64,000 bases of DNA from Eutreptiella sp. 'Long Island Sound 2002' (lineage: Eukaryota; Euglenozoa; Euglenophyceae; Eutreptiales; Eutreptiaceae). The position numbers and the translations under genes were made by a program. Position 1 is the first letter of the stretch, and the number at the start of each line of letters is the position of its first letter. The DNA is taken from the NCBI GenBank assembly GCA_964036045.1, contig OZ038385.1, forward strand, positions 30,386,306 to 30,450,305. Reading direction: 5' to 3'. Of this stretch, positions 50,762 through 59,163 are shown one piece after another. The notes beneath the pieces are model-generated. The model had not been told where the DNA came from, made no database searches, and saw nothing but the letters and a program-made list of their open reading frames with translations.

Positions 50762-52357
50762 GGACGGCCCAAACTGCCTGAATGGCAGCTTTCAAAAAAA
50801 TCTGTGGCCAACAGACGCAGCCTTGTGAGGTCGTATGCGAAGCAGTTGCATTGCGGGCACCTGATTGCGGAGCATGCAGTCAAGCGATCACTGAATCGAG
50901 ACAGACTGAGGGCAAGACCGGCCACATTTGAGCAATTGAGGGATACCCTCATTGCAAAGTTTACGACCCATGATACATGGGAAGATTTCATTCGCGCGCG
51001 CAGAAATAATGATGGCAATGGTCAGGGGGTGTATAGGACAGGCGTGACCAAACTCATGCAGCTTTTGACAGCCGACATGGGGATTGCTACCACACCGGTA
51101 GGTGCGTACCTAGACCCGAGTACCGCCCTTCCACTGTATTTGGAGCTCGCAAGAGCACATGGCTGCCTGCATGACGCTGTCAGAACCCCGCAGCTCTGCG
51201 TCTTTTTTGACGCCAATGAAATGTATGGGCGCCGCAAATGCCAGGTGCTGAGCGTACATCTACCGCAAGCACGTCAGCCACACCAACTCCTTCTGCAACT
51301 TCCCCTTGCGAGATACCTGGACCAGGATGATCACATCACAACCTCGTCGCAGTTTGAGCGCATGGACCTGCTTCCTGCCCTTGAGAAGGCGTTGGAGAGC
51401 GGCTGGGGTGGTGAAAGCATGGAGCTGGTTTTTTCTCCTGATTATGCCGCCTACTACCGAACCACAGGGACGCCTCCACCAACAGCAGATTGCTGTTGTG
51501 TGGAGTGCTATGGTTCAAAAAAACTCTGGAAGCACCCTGATTGGATACGGCAGCCTTTGCGGGATTTTCACAACTACCCTTCACGCTGCGCTCCCTTCTT
51601 TCGCCTCATGAAATGTCGCCTCAACAGCGTGTATGATGTACACCACTGCAACAATCACGTGTTGGCAAACGGGGTGATCCACCCCCTGTGGTTCTGGACC
51701 AGAGCAAACCTGCCTGAGGAATACACTGTCCAATTGAAGACAATTTTGGAGAAACATTTTACGCGCTTTCCATACTACCCACCTTTCAAAGAAGCTATTG
51801 GCAAAAGGGACTGGTCACCCCCAAACATTGTCACGAAGGATATCCTGAAGGAGGATTCTTTTTGGAAAGCCCTAGCTGATCTGTTCCCACGAACGGCAAA
51901 TGGTCTCACAGTCAAACGGAACGGTGAGGTTCTGCAGGACCCAATACACCGATATTTGAAACTGATGCGGATTCTGATGGTCCAGCTGAACAGCTGGAGT
52001 CCGGAGGGTGTTGACCAGCGTGATGACATGTGCCGTGAAGCACACCAGCTCTTTTGGGACCTCGGGTTTCCCCTGCGCCGGTTTGGAGTCCCAATTCATT
52101 ACTTTCTGGAGCACTACACCCCCCGGCTACGCAAACATGGCAACCTCGTGGGCATGTCATCGGAGGGGGGCGAGCATGTCCAGCAGCCCCACTCCAAGAT
52201 CGTGCAAAAACGCCCCTCTCGCCCACGAGGGAAATGCCCAGTGGGGCTGGTGGAGATCATGAAGCACGTTAGGCTCTGGTTGGGGCTGTGGAGGCAAGGC
52301 TGGCTGTCTCCAACTCTCTGGTACACGCATGAACCGAAATTGCCAGCTGACAATTAG
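50741..52357 (+). CDS. Transposon D gene 1, DDE-like transposase exon
   Basis: 538 codons from ATG 50741 to TAG, directly after an acceptor-like TTTTTCCTAAG, in phase 0 with the array exons. Candidate catalytic residues, by pattern only: Asp157 in CVFFDANEMYGRR, Asp299 in NSVYDVHHCNNH, and Glu475 or Glu478 in GMSSEGGEHVQQPH. The last motif recalls the Ser-Glu-x-x-Glu-x-x-His block near the third acidic residue of several eukaryotic DDE transposases. A Cys cluster (CCCVEC, 251-256) may bind zinc. The terminal repeats of the host element support a transposase role. It may be a separate gene or the last exon of gene 1. I cannot assign a superfamily. Confidence 0.65.
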   Translation: MVEPSRPGRPKLPEWQLSKKSVANRRSLVRSYAKQLHCGHLIAEHAVKRSLNRDRLRARPATFEQLRDTLIAKFTTHDTWEDFIRARRNNDGNGQGVYRTGVTKLMQLLTADMGIATTPVGAYLDPSTALPLYLELARAHGCLHDAVRTPQLCVFFDANEMYGRRKCQVLSVHLPQARQPHQLLLQLPLARYLDQDDHITTSSQFERMDLLPALEKALESGWGGESMELVFSPDYAAYYRTTGTPPPTADCCCVECYGSKKLWKHPDWIRQPLRDFHNYPSRCAPFFRLMKCRLNSVYDVHHCNNHVLANGVIHPLWFWTRANLPEEYTVQLKTILEKHFTRFPYYPPFKEAIGKRDWSPPNIVTKDILKEDSFWKALADLFPRTANGLTVKRNGEVLQDPIHRYLKLMRILMVQLNSWSPEGVDQRDDMCREAHQLFWDLGFPLRRFGVPIHYFLEHYTPRLRKHGNLVGMSSEGGEHVQQPHSKIVQKRPSRPRGKCPVGLVEIMKHVRLWLGLWRQGWLSPTLWYTHEPKLPADN

Positions 52358-52452
52358 CGGTATACCACCTTCTTGCCACCACATCCGTTGGCTTGTGATA
52401 GATTTACTATTTTTGGCCATTTCTTGCTAATGTTGCTAATCTTTCATTGTTT

Positions 52453-54300
52453 ATGGATTGGGGTAGATTTTGGAACGTATTCATGCTGATATTTTCAGTA
52501 CCCCTCTGTATCTCTCTCCACTTCTGTCGTCCACAGGATCCATTGAAGAGAGCCAATGGGGTGCCGCTGGCGTTGATGAAGCCCCTGATTGACGCAATTC
52601 AAAAATTGGGCAGAAGTCTGTGGTACGACGTGACTGGGGGCTCAAGGGCCTGTGGAGTCCCTGCTGCTGACATCATCAAGCATCTTGAGCGGATCTGCCC
52701 TGTGCTCGGAATGGCTTGCCCCGGTGCTGCCCAAGTGATAACGCTCACAGATCGTCCAGTCCCCTGTCAGCTGGCTAACATGGAGAGCGTGCTAATGATT
52801 TGTCTTGTGTGCCTGGGCCGAGAGGCCAGTCATTTTTGCGTAATGCATACTCTTGACACAATTCAGTACAGCGCAACCCCTCTGTCACTGTCACCAGGTG
52901 ACACTTTGTTTCTGCCAGTTGAAAAGCACTGGATGCTGCCAAAGTTGTGTCCAGGCATTAATTTTTTTGCTGCTGTACCATTCTCGAATTCGCAAAATGC
53001 ACCATTCGTGCCCGACGATAGCTGTTGGATCAGCAAACATTTACGGCCGTCCAGTGTGACCTGGAGTGACCTGCAGCACGGTGACACTGTGCAGATGTAT
53101 GACGGCCTAAGCGATGCTTCGGTTCTGCTGCACACCCAATTGTTGTGGAGGCCCACTGTGCGTTGTCCCGGTCTGTCGCGAAAAGGGCAGCCCCTGTTCC
53201 CAGGCAGGTGGACAGTCCAGCTTGAACGGGGCGTCACTGTTTTAGTATTAGCCGTGATTCCTACCAATCCGGCTTCCTGGGATGTTGTCGGCGTCTGTGC
53301 ATTTTGCTGTACGGCAGGGCAGGCAGACTTCAGATCCCTTCTACGGTTTTCAGAATCCAGCCTCAGAGAAATTGCCCTGGCTGACAAGCAGGGCTGTGAA
53401 GCAGGGAAGACCTGGATGGAAGGTTTGTATTCCGGGCAGTGCATTTATTTCCAGTTTCCTCAGAGGTGTCAGTCCTGCGGTCCGCACCAGGCCAAGCGTG
53501 AACTGGCATATGAGGACAGTCGGCGGAGCACACGTCTCCCTGAGATCACAAACCTCAGTACCACAGCGGTGAAGAAGGAATCTGTCACTACCAATGGGAA
53601 ACCCAAACCGAACCCGAAACGGAATTCGACCGCAAAGCCACCACCAAAACCGAAACCAAAACCGAAACCAAAACCAAAACCAAAAGGCCATAAAAACAAC
53701 AGCCCACCAAGCAAACAGCCAAAGAAGGAAGAGACGGGCAGTGGGACGGTAAAACAAGAGGCTGACCTTGTTCAGCGGCTCTTGGCTGCACTGCAACAAA
53801 CAACCCAACAACAAAACAACCGAACAAACCCCCTGAAGCGCAAACGCGGGCAAGGTGAAAACAGTGAAAATACCCGAAAAAAAGGAAGGGTGAAACGGGA
53901 GTCAGGAGAGCACATGTCTCAGCAGGTGTCTCAAGTGTCTCAACAGGTGTCTCCGAACCCCCCTGGGCAGGTGTTTCAGCAGGAGCAGCAGCAGCAGCAG
54001 CAGCAGCGGCAGCAGCAGCAGCAGCAGCAGCAGCAGTTGCAGCTGCAGATGCAGATGCAGACCCAAGTGCAGCAGCAGCAGCAGCACCAGCAGATGCACC
54101 AGCAGGCCCAGCAGCACCAGCAGCAGCAGCAGCATATGGGTCCTTTGCAAATGAACATGCCAGTTGCCATGCCCATGGCCATGCCAATGCCAGCCATGAA
54201 CATGCACCAGCTCCAAATGCCCATGCAGCCCATGCAGCAGCTTTGTTCGACGATGAGCAGCATGCAGCCCTTTGGTTTTCCAATGTACCGGCCCTATTAG
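52453..54300 (+). CDS. Transposon D gene 2, unknown protein with Lys-Pro and poly-Gln tail
   Basis: The frame is 615 codons from ATG 52453. An acceptor-like TCGTCCACAG at 52536 suggests the real coding part may start with the exon DPLKRANGVPLAL. The first 330 residues look globular with many Cys and hydrophobic segments (MICLVCLGREASHFCVMHTLDT); no family is recognised. Then come a KPKPKPKP run, a basic nuclear-signal-like NPLKRKRGQG and a C-terminal Gln-rich region (CAG repeats at about 53985-54140) ending in Met/Pro/Gln repeats. It may be the accessory protein often found beside transposases. It is not in phase with the upstream exon through the TAG. Confidence 0.6.
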   Translation: MDWGRFWNVFMLIFSVPLCISLHFCRPQDPLKRANGVPLALMKPLIDAIQKLGRSLWYDVTGGSRACGVPAADIIKHLERICPVLGMACPGAAQVITLTDRPVPCQLANMESVLMICLVCLGREASHFCVMHTLDTIQYSATPLSLSPGDTLFLPVEKHWMLPKLCPGINFFAAVPFSNSQNAPFVPDDSCWISKHLRPSSVTWSDLQHGDTVQMYDGLSDASVLLHTQLLWRPTVRCPGLSRKGQPLFPGRWTVQLERGVTVLVLAVIPTNPASWDVVGVCAFCCTAGQADFRSLLRFSESSLREIALADKQGCEAGKTWMEGLYSGQCIYFQFPQRCQSCGPHQAKRELAYEDSRRSTRLPEITNLSTTAVKKESVTTNGKPKPNPKRNSTAKPPPKPKPKPKPKPKPKGHKNNSPPSKQPKKEETGSGTVKQEADLVQRLLAALQQTTQQQNNRTNPLKRKRGQGENSENTRKKGRVKRESGEHMSQQVSQVSQQVSPNPPGQVFQQEQQQQQQQRQQQQQQQQQLQLQMQMQTQVQQQQQHQQMHQQAQQHQQQQQHMGPLQMNMPVAMPMAMPMPAMNMHQLQMPMQPMQQLCSTMSSMQPFGFPMYRPY

Positions 54301-54589
54301 CAGCGCCTGCATATATGTCTTTTGTCTTTTTCCCTCTCCCAAAAAAGAACTTTGTGCTGTTTAGAGTTTGGTGATTTAAATTTATTGCCGTGTTTGTGAA
54401 TACGGCAGGATCATATCTCTGGAAGTGCAGATGCCTGAGCTCTGTGTTCATTATGCACTTTGTGCGATGTTGAACTGATTGAGAGAACCAGATGCTCAGA
54501 TGCTCAGAGTGGTGCGGCTTGTTGCGATTGTCCTTTGTTTTCATTACCGTTGGTGGTTCCTTGGATTTGAATGCACGAACGTTTTGTAG

Positions 54590-55373
54590 GATCGTCAGGA
54601 CAAAAAAAAACAGTTTTCGCCCAAAAATGGCCAAAAATTTCCAATTTTTTGCCGAAAATAGTGTTTTTTTAGCCGGGGTCGTGAGTTTTAGGGCCCCATA
54701 CCCTATTCTTAGGGTGCCCAATCCAGTGAAATGTGTTTGGGATTGTATTGGAGCAACCTATTGGGTGTTGCAGGGCCGTCAGCACAGAAAAAAAACAGTT
54801 TTATTCCAAAAATGGCCAAAAATTGCCAATTTTTGGCCAAAAACAGTGTATTTTTGGAGAACAATCGGGTAGGAGGAACCCCCCTCTCCTATTATGAGCG
54901 TGCAGAATAAAAGAAAAAAGGTTTCCTTTGGTCTTTTTGGGTACAAAACCTCTTTTCATGGTATTTTTGTGCCTGTACTATAGGATACAGGTACGCTGGT
55001 GTGCAGCACTGTTCTGTAGCACCACCCCACAACAGACAAAAGTACTCCAAAATAGGCCGAGTTCCAGGGTTTTTGATGGTTTAGGAGAAAGCTCGGGTGG
55101 GAAGAACCCCCCCATCCGTATTTTGGGGCAAGAGAATCCCAACAAAAGGGCAATTTCTGTCGAAAATCCTCTATAGGCAGGTACACTGGTGTGCAGCACT
55201 GTTCTGCAGGACCAGCCCAGAGCAGGCAAAAATACCCCAAAATAGGCCAAATTTCAGGGTTTTTGATATTTTTAGACAAAAGCCGGGTAGGAGGAACCCC
55301 CCCCCCCCTATTTTGGGGCCGTAGAAATCAAAAAAGTAGGTCATTTCCCGCAAAAATCTGCCTTTTGCTGACT
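54590..55373. repeat. Right subterminal repeats of D, about 190-bp period
   Basis: CAGGTAC(G/A)CTGGTGTGCAGC occurs at 54988 and 55178, exactly 190 apart. The motif GGGT(A/G)GGA(G/A)GAACCCCCC recurs at about 54868, 55094 and 55288. An earlier pair around ACAGTTTT..CCAAAAATGGCC lies at about 54610 and 54794. Together they make about four degenerate units. Confidence 0.75.
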
Positions 55374-55414
55374 TTTTGAATTTTGGGAAAAAACAGCTGC
55401 TAAAATCATAGGTG
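55374..55414 (-). repeat. Right terminal inverted repeat of D
   Basis: 41 bp, the exact reverse complement of 45350-45390, ending AATCATAGGTG. Confidence 0.93.
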
Positions 55415-55859
55415 GAGGGACCCCCGCCGCATTGGCGACCCTCCGCTGTCCTTTGGGGAGTTCATACGAGCTCACCCTCAGGGCTGTTTCGTGTGTTATG
55501 GGAGGAAGAAAGGCTTCAACCATGACCACCGAACATGCCCCACCCACCAGGCCGACACGGAGGCCTACATAAAGGCGCACGGGTCGAAGAAGCGTGCACC
55601 TGCGGGTATCCGGGAGGCCAAAGTGGAGGTGGAAAAGGACGAGCTCTCCAAGCTGATGTCGGTGGGGACCGAGTTGGCCAAGGAGATCCAGGAGATCAAG
55701 CGGAACTGGGTCCCCAGGTTGGACAACAAGAACAAGGAGAACAACCAGAACGACCGGAACAAGGACAAGGACAAGAAGCCTAGGAATAGGAGGAAGAAGG
55801 GTGTCAACGAGGTTGATGCGGAGGAGAATACCCCTACTTCCACAACCAACGCCCCCTAG
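55415..55859 (+). pseudogene. gag: Gag of element C, C-terminal part after D
   Basis: It continues the gag of C from RDPRRIGDPPLS-like sequence. The knuckle is intact here: CFVCYGRKKGFNHDHRTC, form C-x2-C-x8-H-x4-C. The Lys/Asn tail (LDNKNKENNQNDRNKDKD) and ending TNAP TAG CGG match B. This copy shows what the knuckle of B looked like before the Cys-to-Trp change. Confidence 0.8.
55857..55859 (+). promoter_or_regulatory. In-frame gag stop (TAG CGG), candidate readthrough site of C
   Basis: Same stop and context as B at 27658-27660. The following bases, conserved with B in the same phase, run to the truncation near 55937. Confidence 0.65.
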
Positions 55860-55937
55860 CGGAGCCCCTGCAGCCAAGGGCCCCAGCTAGGGCGGTCGCA
55901 GGATGGTGTCGTGGGAAGCGCCACACAATCCCAATCA

Positions 55938-56648
55938 GAAAGATGTCCTTGCTTTATGCCCTAGATATTTTGATGATGCCCTGCAGGTTTTGTAGTTGAA
56001 AACCCAAACCAAAGCAGCAAGTAGAGCAATAAGAGGATGTGGATCGAATCAATGATTGGTTTTGGAATCCAGTGTAACACAGAAGGGCTGCAGATAGACA
56101 AAGCAGGTTTATACACATAGCTTCAATCACAAATGGATAATACAAAAGATTTTATATGAAAACTGGTCTGACTCTTGCCTCAGAGGTTGCATTAGGCACT
56201 TCATGTGCACTCTTTTGGGTGAAATGGTGCTGGTTAGGACTGAAGGGCATAGATGTCAGGACCACACAGAAAATGACTTGGCCAAGCAACTGAATTCAGA
56301 AACAGTTACAAAGTAGGACCACAATAAGTGGTAGAAACAATTGAGTATAGGGGTCTTGGGGTGGGAGACCACTTAGGCTTAACCTCCAAGGCCAACAAGC
56401 ATGAAATGCCTGGTTTTTTTTGGTATGTCCTCCATGAAGGAAGGTACCTCCGCTCAGTTGAGTGGTAGGGGTGAACGTCATGGGGGTGGCTAGGGTCACA
56501 ACCCTAGTTACTTTGAGAAAGTGTACTTTAGGCAACAAAAGAGAGATACAAACACTTAAGTTTGTCTTAGCATCAACAAAAGGGTTTTAAGGGGGGCTTA
56601 GCCTGGATCAAGCCCTCCGAGAAAGACATGGCAGTGATTTTTTTTACT
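55938..56648 (-). repeat. 3' LTR of element E
   Basis: The left edge is set where similarity to element B stops (within a few bases of 55938). In element sense it begins AGTAAAAAAAATCACTGCC, like AGTAAGAAAAAGTGC in A. Blocks such as AGAAGGGCTGCAG and CATGTGCACTCTTT-like sequence are shared with the LTR of A, though overall similarity is low. Confidence 0.75.
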
Positions 56649-56657
56649 CCCCCCTGG
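56649..56657 (-). promoter_or_regulatory. Polypurine tract of element E
   Basis: In element sense CCAGGGGGG lies directly before the LTR, as in A. Confidence 0.7.
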
Positions 56658-56885
56658 AGTACTAGTTGATCAAGCTAGTAGGACCAAGGAAAAAGGCTCA
56701 AATATTCCCAAAATTACCTCAGAAAATGCATTAAACTTACCAAAAACATCCTCCTCACTTCATAGAAGCCTATCACACTGTAGGTACCCTTGAAAAATAG
56801 TGTAATGTACCGTGAATGATGTCCCTTCGATGGGGCACTCCTCAGAAGTCGCCGGCGTGCGACGAAAACTTTTGGAAAAAGTTTG

Positions 56886-56966
56886 GGGGTAGTGGGAATT
56901 GAACCCAGGACTCCCTCCCGAGAGCACATGTGCTTGCCCACCAGGGTACAGTCGAACGCTCTAATG
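56886..56966 (-). other. tRNA-like sequence (A- and B-box) in the 3' region of E
   Basis: On the minus strand a D-arm-like TTAGAGCGTTCGACTG, a second A-box-like CCTGGTGGGCAAGC, and the B-box TCCTGGGTTCAATTCC, followed by a T5 run after the T-arm. The T-stem has one mismatch and no acceptor partner is found. It shares the B-box block with the tRNA-like part of the LTR of A. A relic or polymerase III promoter-like sequence. Confidence 0.45.
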
Positions 56967-57940
56967 CGGACGACTTTTGCCGTATAAACAGCGTTTTAGT
57001 ATACGTCCTGACCAAGGGCCAGGGCGGAGCAATACTCCCAATGGAGGACACAAACCTCCAGGAGCTGGAAAAAATAGAAAATGTAACCGACAGGGAGTGA
57101 TTCCTGCGGTTTAGAGGAAGGGGGTTGCGATTTAGCAAGTGAAATCGTTAAAAATCGACGAAACCACGCGGGAAATCGTCATTTTCACACATAACTCAAA
57201 GTCGCAGACAAGCGCAAAGGAAGCGGACTCCAAGAAAAGGGTTGCGCAAGCGTAAACGGCTCTTGGAAAAGAAGGTATGAGCCGTAGTTTTTTAAGTTTT
57301 AAAGGAAATTTTTGCACAGTTGCATCAAAATTTTTATAAACTTCAGAGTCAAGCATTCAAATTCAGCCCACACCACAGAGCAGGTCAACAACCCATCTCT
57401 CAGGTATGTCAGTGTCACCTCACACTCACGCATTGCGTTCGTGTTGGTTGTTTCGTTAAAACGTTAGGGTTGTCAACGCTGTGCTCAATGGGGGGTCGGG
57501 TGTTCTTCTCTCGTGCTCTGCACAGGTGAAAACAGGAATGAAGGTATGTGATGCGAATGGAGCGCGCAGCGCGCACGTAGGGTTAGAATATGCGCTGTGC
57601 TCGCGATGCATGTGCCTAATCGAGGCATCCACACGCTGTGACGCTTTACCTGTATCCCAAATTCACCCTTGTTTTCTTCTTCACGGGTAAGTACAGAAAG
57701 CGTTTGTTCGTGTGAGGCCGTCGCGTTAAAGTAGGGTTGCTTAAAACGCTTAGGCTTGTTTTGTGTTCGTTTCAATTCGGCATTCACACGATGCATGGTG
57801 AGTAAGGTAGGTTAGCCCAGGAGGAGCTCACCTCCTGGTTGAGTCAGTGGTTCAGCCTCCCTTCCCTGCGTGCACATGATGCATTAAAGGGTAGGCCACG
57901 CGAATTGCGCACGGTAAACCTTGTTTAGGTTACCCAGAGG

Positions 57941-57974
57941 CTCCTCGGTACGTTCTTTAAGAGAACCCGAGGAG
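57941..57974 (-). promoter_or_regulatory. Conserved hairpin 1 in the 3' UTR of E
   Basis: CTCCTCGG pairs perfectly with CCGAGGAG around GTTCT/AGAAC. The counterpart of 3484-3517. Confidence 0.55.
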
Positions 57975-58034
57975 TTTATTAAAGCTTGCTTGCTTGACAG
58001 GGGTAGCTGAATCTTCAGCGTGTTTGCGGACAGT

Positions 58035-58067
58035 GTATTATAGGTCACACTGAGAACCGTATAATAC
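58035..58067 (-). promoter_or_regulatory. Conserved hairpin 2 in the 3' UTR of E
   Basis: GTATTATA and TATAATAC form the same 8-bp stem as at 3578-3610. Confidence 0.5.
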
Positions 58068-59163
58068 GGGGAGTGTGGCTTGGTTCCTCCGCCGCAAACG
58101 ACCCTTCATTTGCCTCTGTTGTACAGGTGGGAGAGGTTAAGGGTGATTGGTGCACGCAGCAGCTGCCTTCGGCGGCTATCCATTTTTCTGCCCCAGCACA
58201 CAGGGGCGCTGATCACAAGTCAAATGACTGTGCCTCAGCCAGGACTGGCGAGGGCAGTTCGACTTCAACGACATCTGCGCTGTGCACGCAACGAGAGCAC
58301 CCCTTCCCTCCAAGCCCTAGCAGGGGAAACGCGTTGTGGCGTCCTCTGTTAGGCCACAGCTGCTTAGGAGTGCTGTGTTCTCTTGTCACCTTCACAGGAG
58401 GGCCACTAGGGCCTGAGTCTTCCTGGACAGCAGCCCCAAGTAGCGTGTGTAGGGGTTAGGGTCAGCAGGCGTCGCAGGAGTGGAGTGCAAGTGATGAGTG
58501 CTCACCCTGCCTTCGAAGGCCGGTGCTGGCGTTAGTGAGTGTAGTGTAGTGGTGTCTCCTGTCCCGCGTGCTTTTCCTCGTGGGCAAAGGAGTGCGTTAG
58601 CTTTTGGCCTGTAGCAAAAATGGGCGTTTTGTATGCCCTTAGCACACTTGGCCACCCCTCCCCTCTAGTAGGTAGGGCTTTTGCCGTCTTACCCCAAGGA
58701 TAGGCGCCACCACGGAAATTGGGCGCCATAGGAGTGGTAATAGTACCTGATTAGGACCTTCGGTCCGACGTCAGCGAAGCCCGGTCTCCGGGAGCCACGC
58801 TGGGGAGAGAAGTGAGACACATACAGACATACGTAGCACACTTAGGGGTATGGTAAACCCTGTAAGGAAGGGTAGAACCCCATGGGTCTGGTCCAGTCAG
58901 GGGTCCTAACTGTGGGCTCCCTTGTCCCCAAGGAGGGAAGACACACCTTGCCTCATAACACCTTGCTTGTCATTCCCCCCTGGTGTAGTAAGCCACCGTT
59001 CTTCGTTGGCTCTCCAAGGTCATTACATTAGGGCAGTACCCATGCAACACATGGTCAACAAGGCACACACTCGCTGGGTGGCTGCAATCATGATAAGCGG
59101 CCACCTGGCTCACGCTGGAAACCATAGGCATGGGTCTGCAGGGCACAAACTGACACAGGGAGA

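Larger units (their letters stand above)
45350..55414 (+). mobile_element. Transposon D: 10-kb DNA transposon with 41-bp terminal inverted repeats
   Basis: The ends 45350-45390 and 55374-55414 are perfect 41-bp inverted repeats starting CACCTATGATTTTAGCAGCT. Outside them the gag of C continues and matches the intact gag of B, so this is an inserted unit of 10,065 bp. Inside are 190-bp satellites near both ends, a predicted multi-exon transposase gene and a second gene, both on the plus strand. Target duplication is unclear: comparison with B allows at most one shared base (G). If the ends are read one step inward at TATGATT, a TA duplication is possible, but this requires extra bases in the target. 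I cannot assign it to a named superfamily. Confidence 0.85.
38103..55937 (+). mobile_element. Element C: truncated relative of B, split by transposon D
   Basis: It starts with an LTR (38103-41075) and leader, then gag (41431-45349), is interrupted by D, and resumes at 55415 with the gag C-terminus, the conserved TAG and about 78 bases of pol. It then stops at about 55937, where the 3' LTR of element E begins. The sequence across the D junctions matches the uninterrupted gag of B. Gag here carries a frameshift near 41745 and several stops, so C is a decayed copy. Confidence 0.85.
56658..59163 (-). other. 3' untranslated region of element E
   Basis: About 2.5 kb without a supported gene. From about 57793 upward it parallels element A (for example 57891-58130 with 3431-3660). 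It contains the tRNA-like stretch at 56886-56966 and the two conserved hairpins. Confidence 0.7.

Noticed and set aside
52355-52540. Readthrough of the D transposase TAG (also followed by CGG) into gene 2
   Set aside because: Gene 2 is in another phase and a stop follows in the readthrough frame before it. The matching CGG context is probably chance.
45350-55414. TA target duplication and Tc1/mariner assignment for transposon D
   Set aside because: The bases CACC and GGTG outside the TA continue the inverted repeat, and a TA target would require extra bases in gag relative to B. Element size and gene structure also do not fit.
56886-56966. Functional tRNA gene
   Set aside because: No acceptor stem partner and a mismatch in the T-stem; only the A- and B-box features are convincing.
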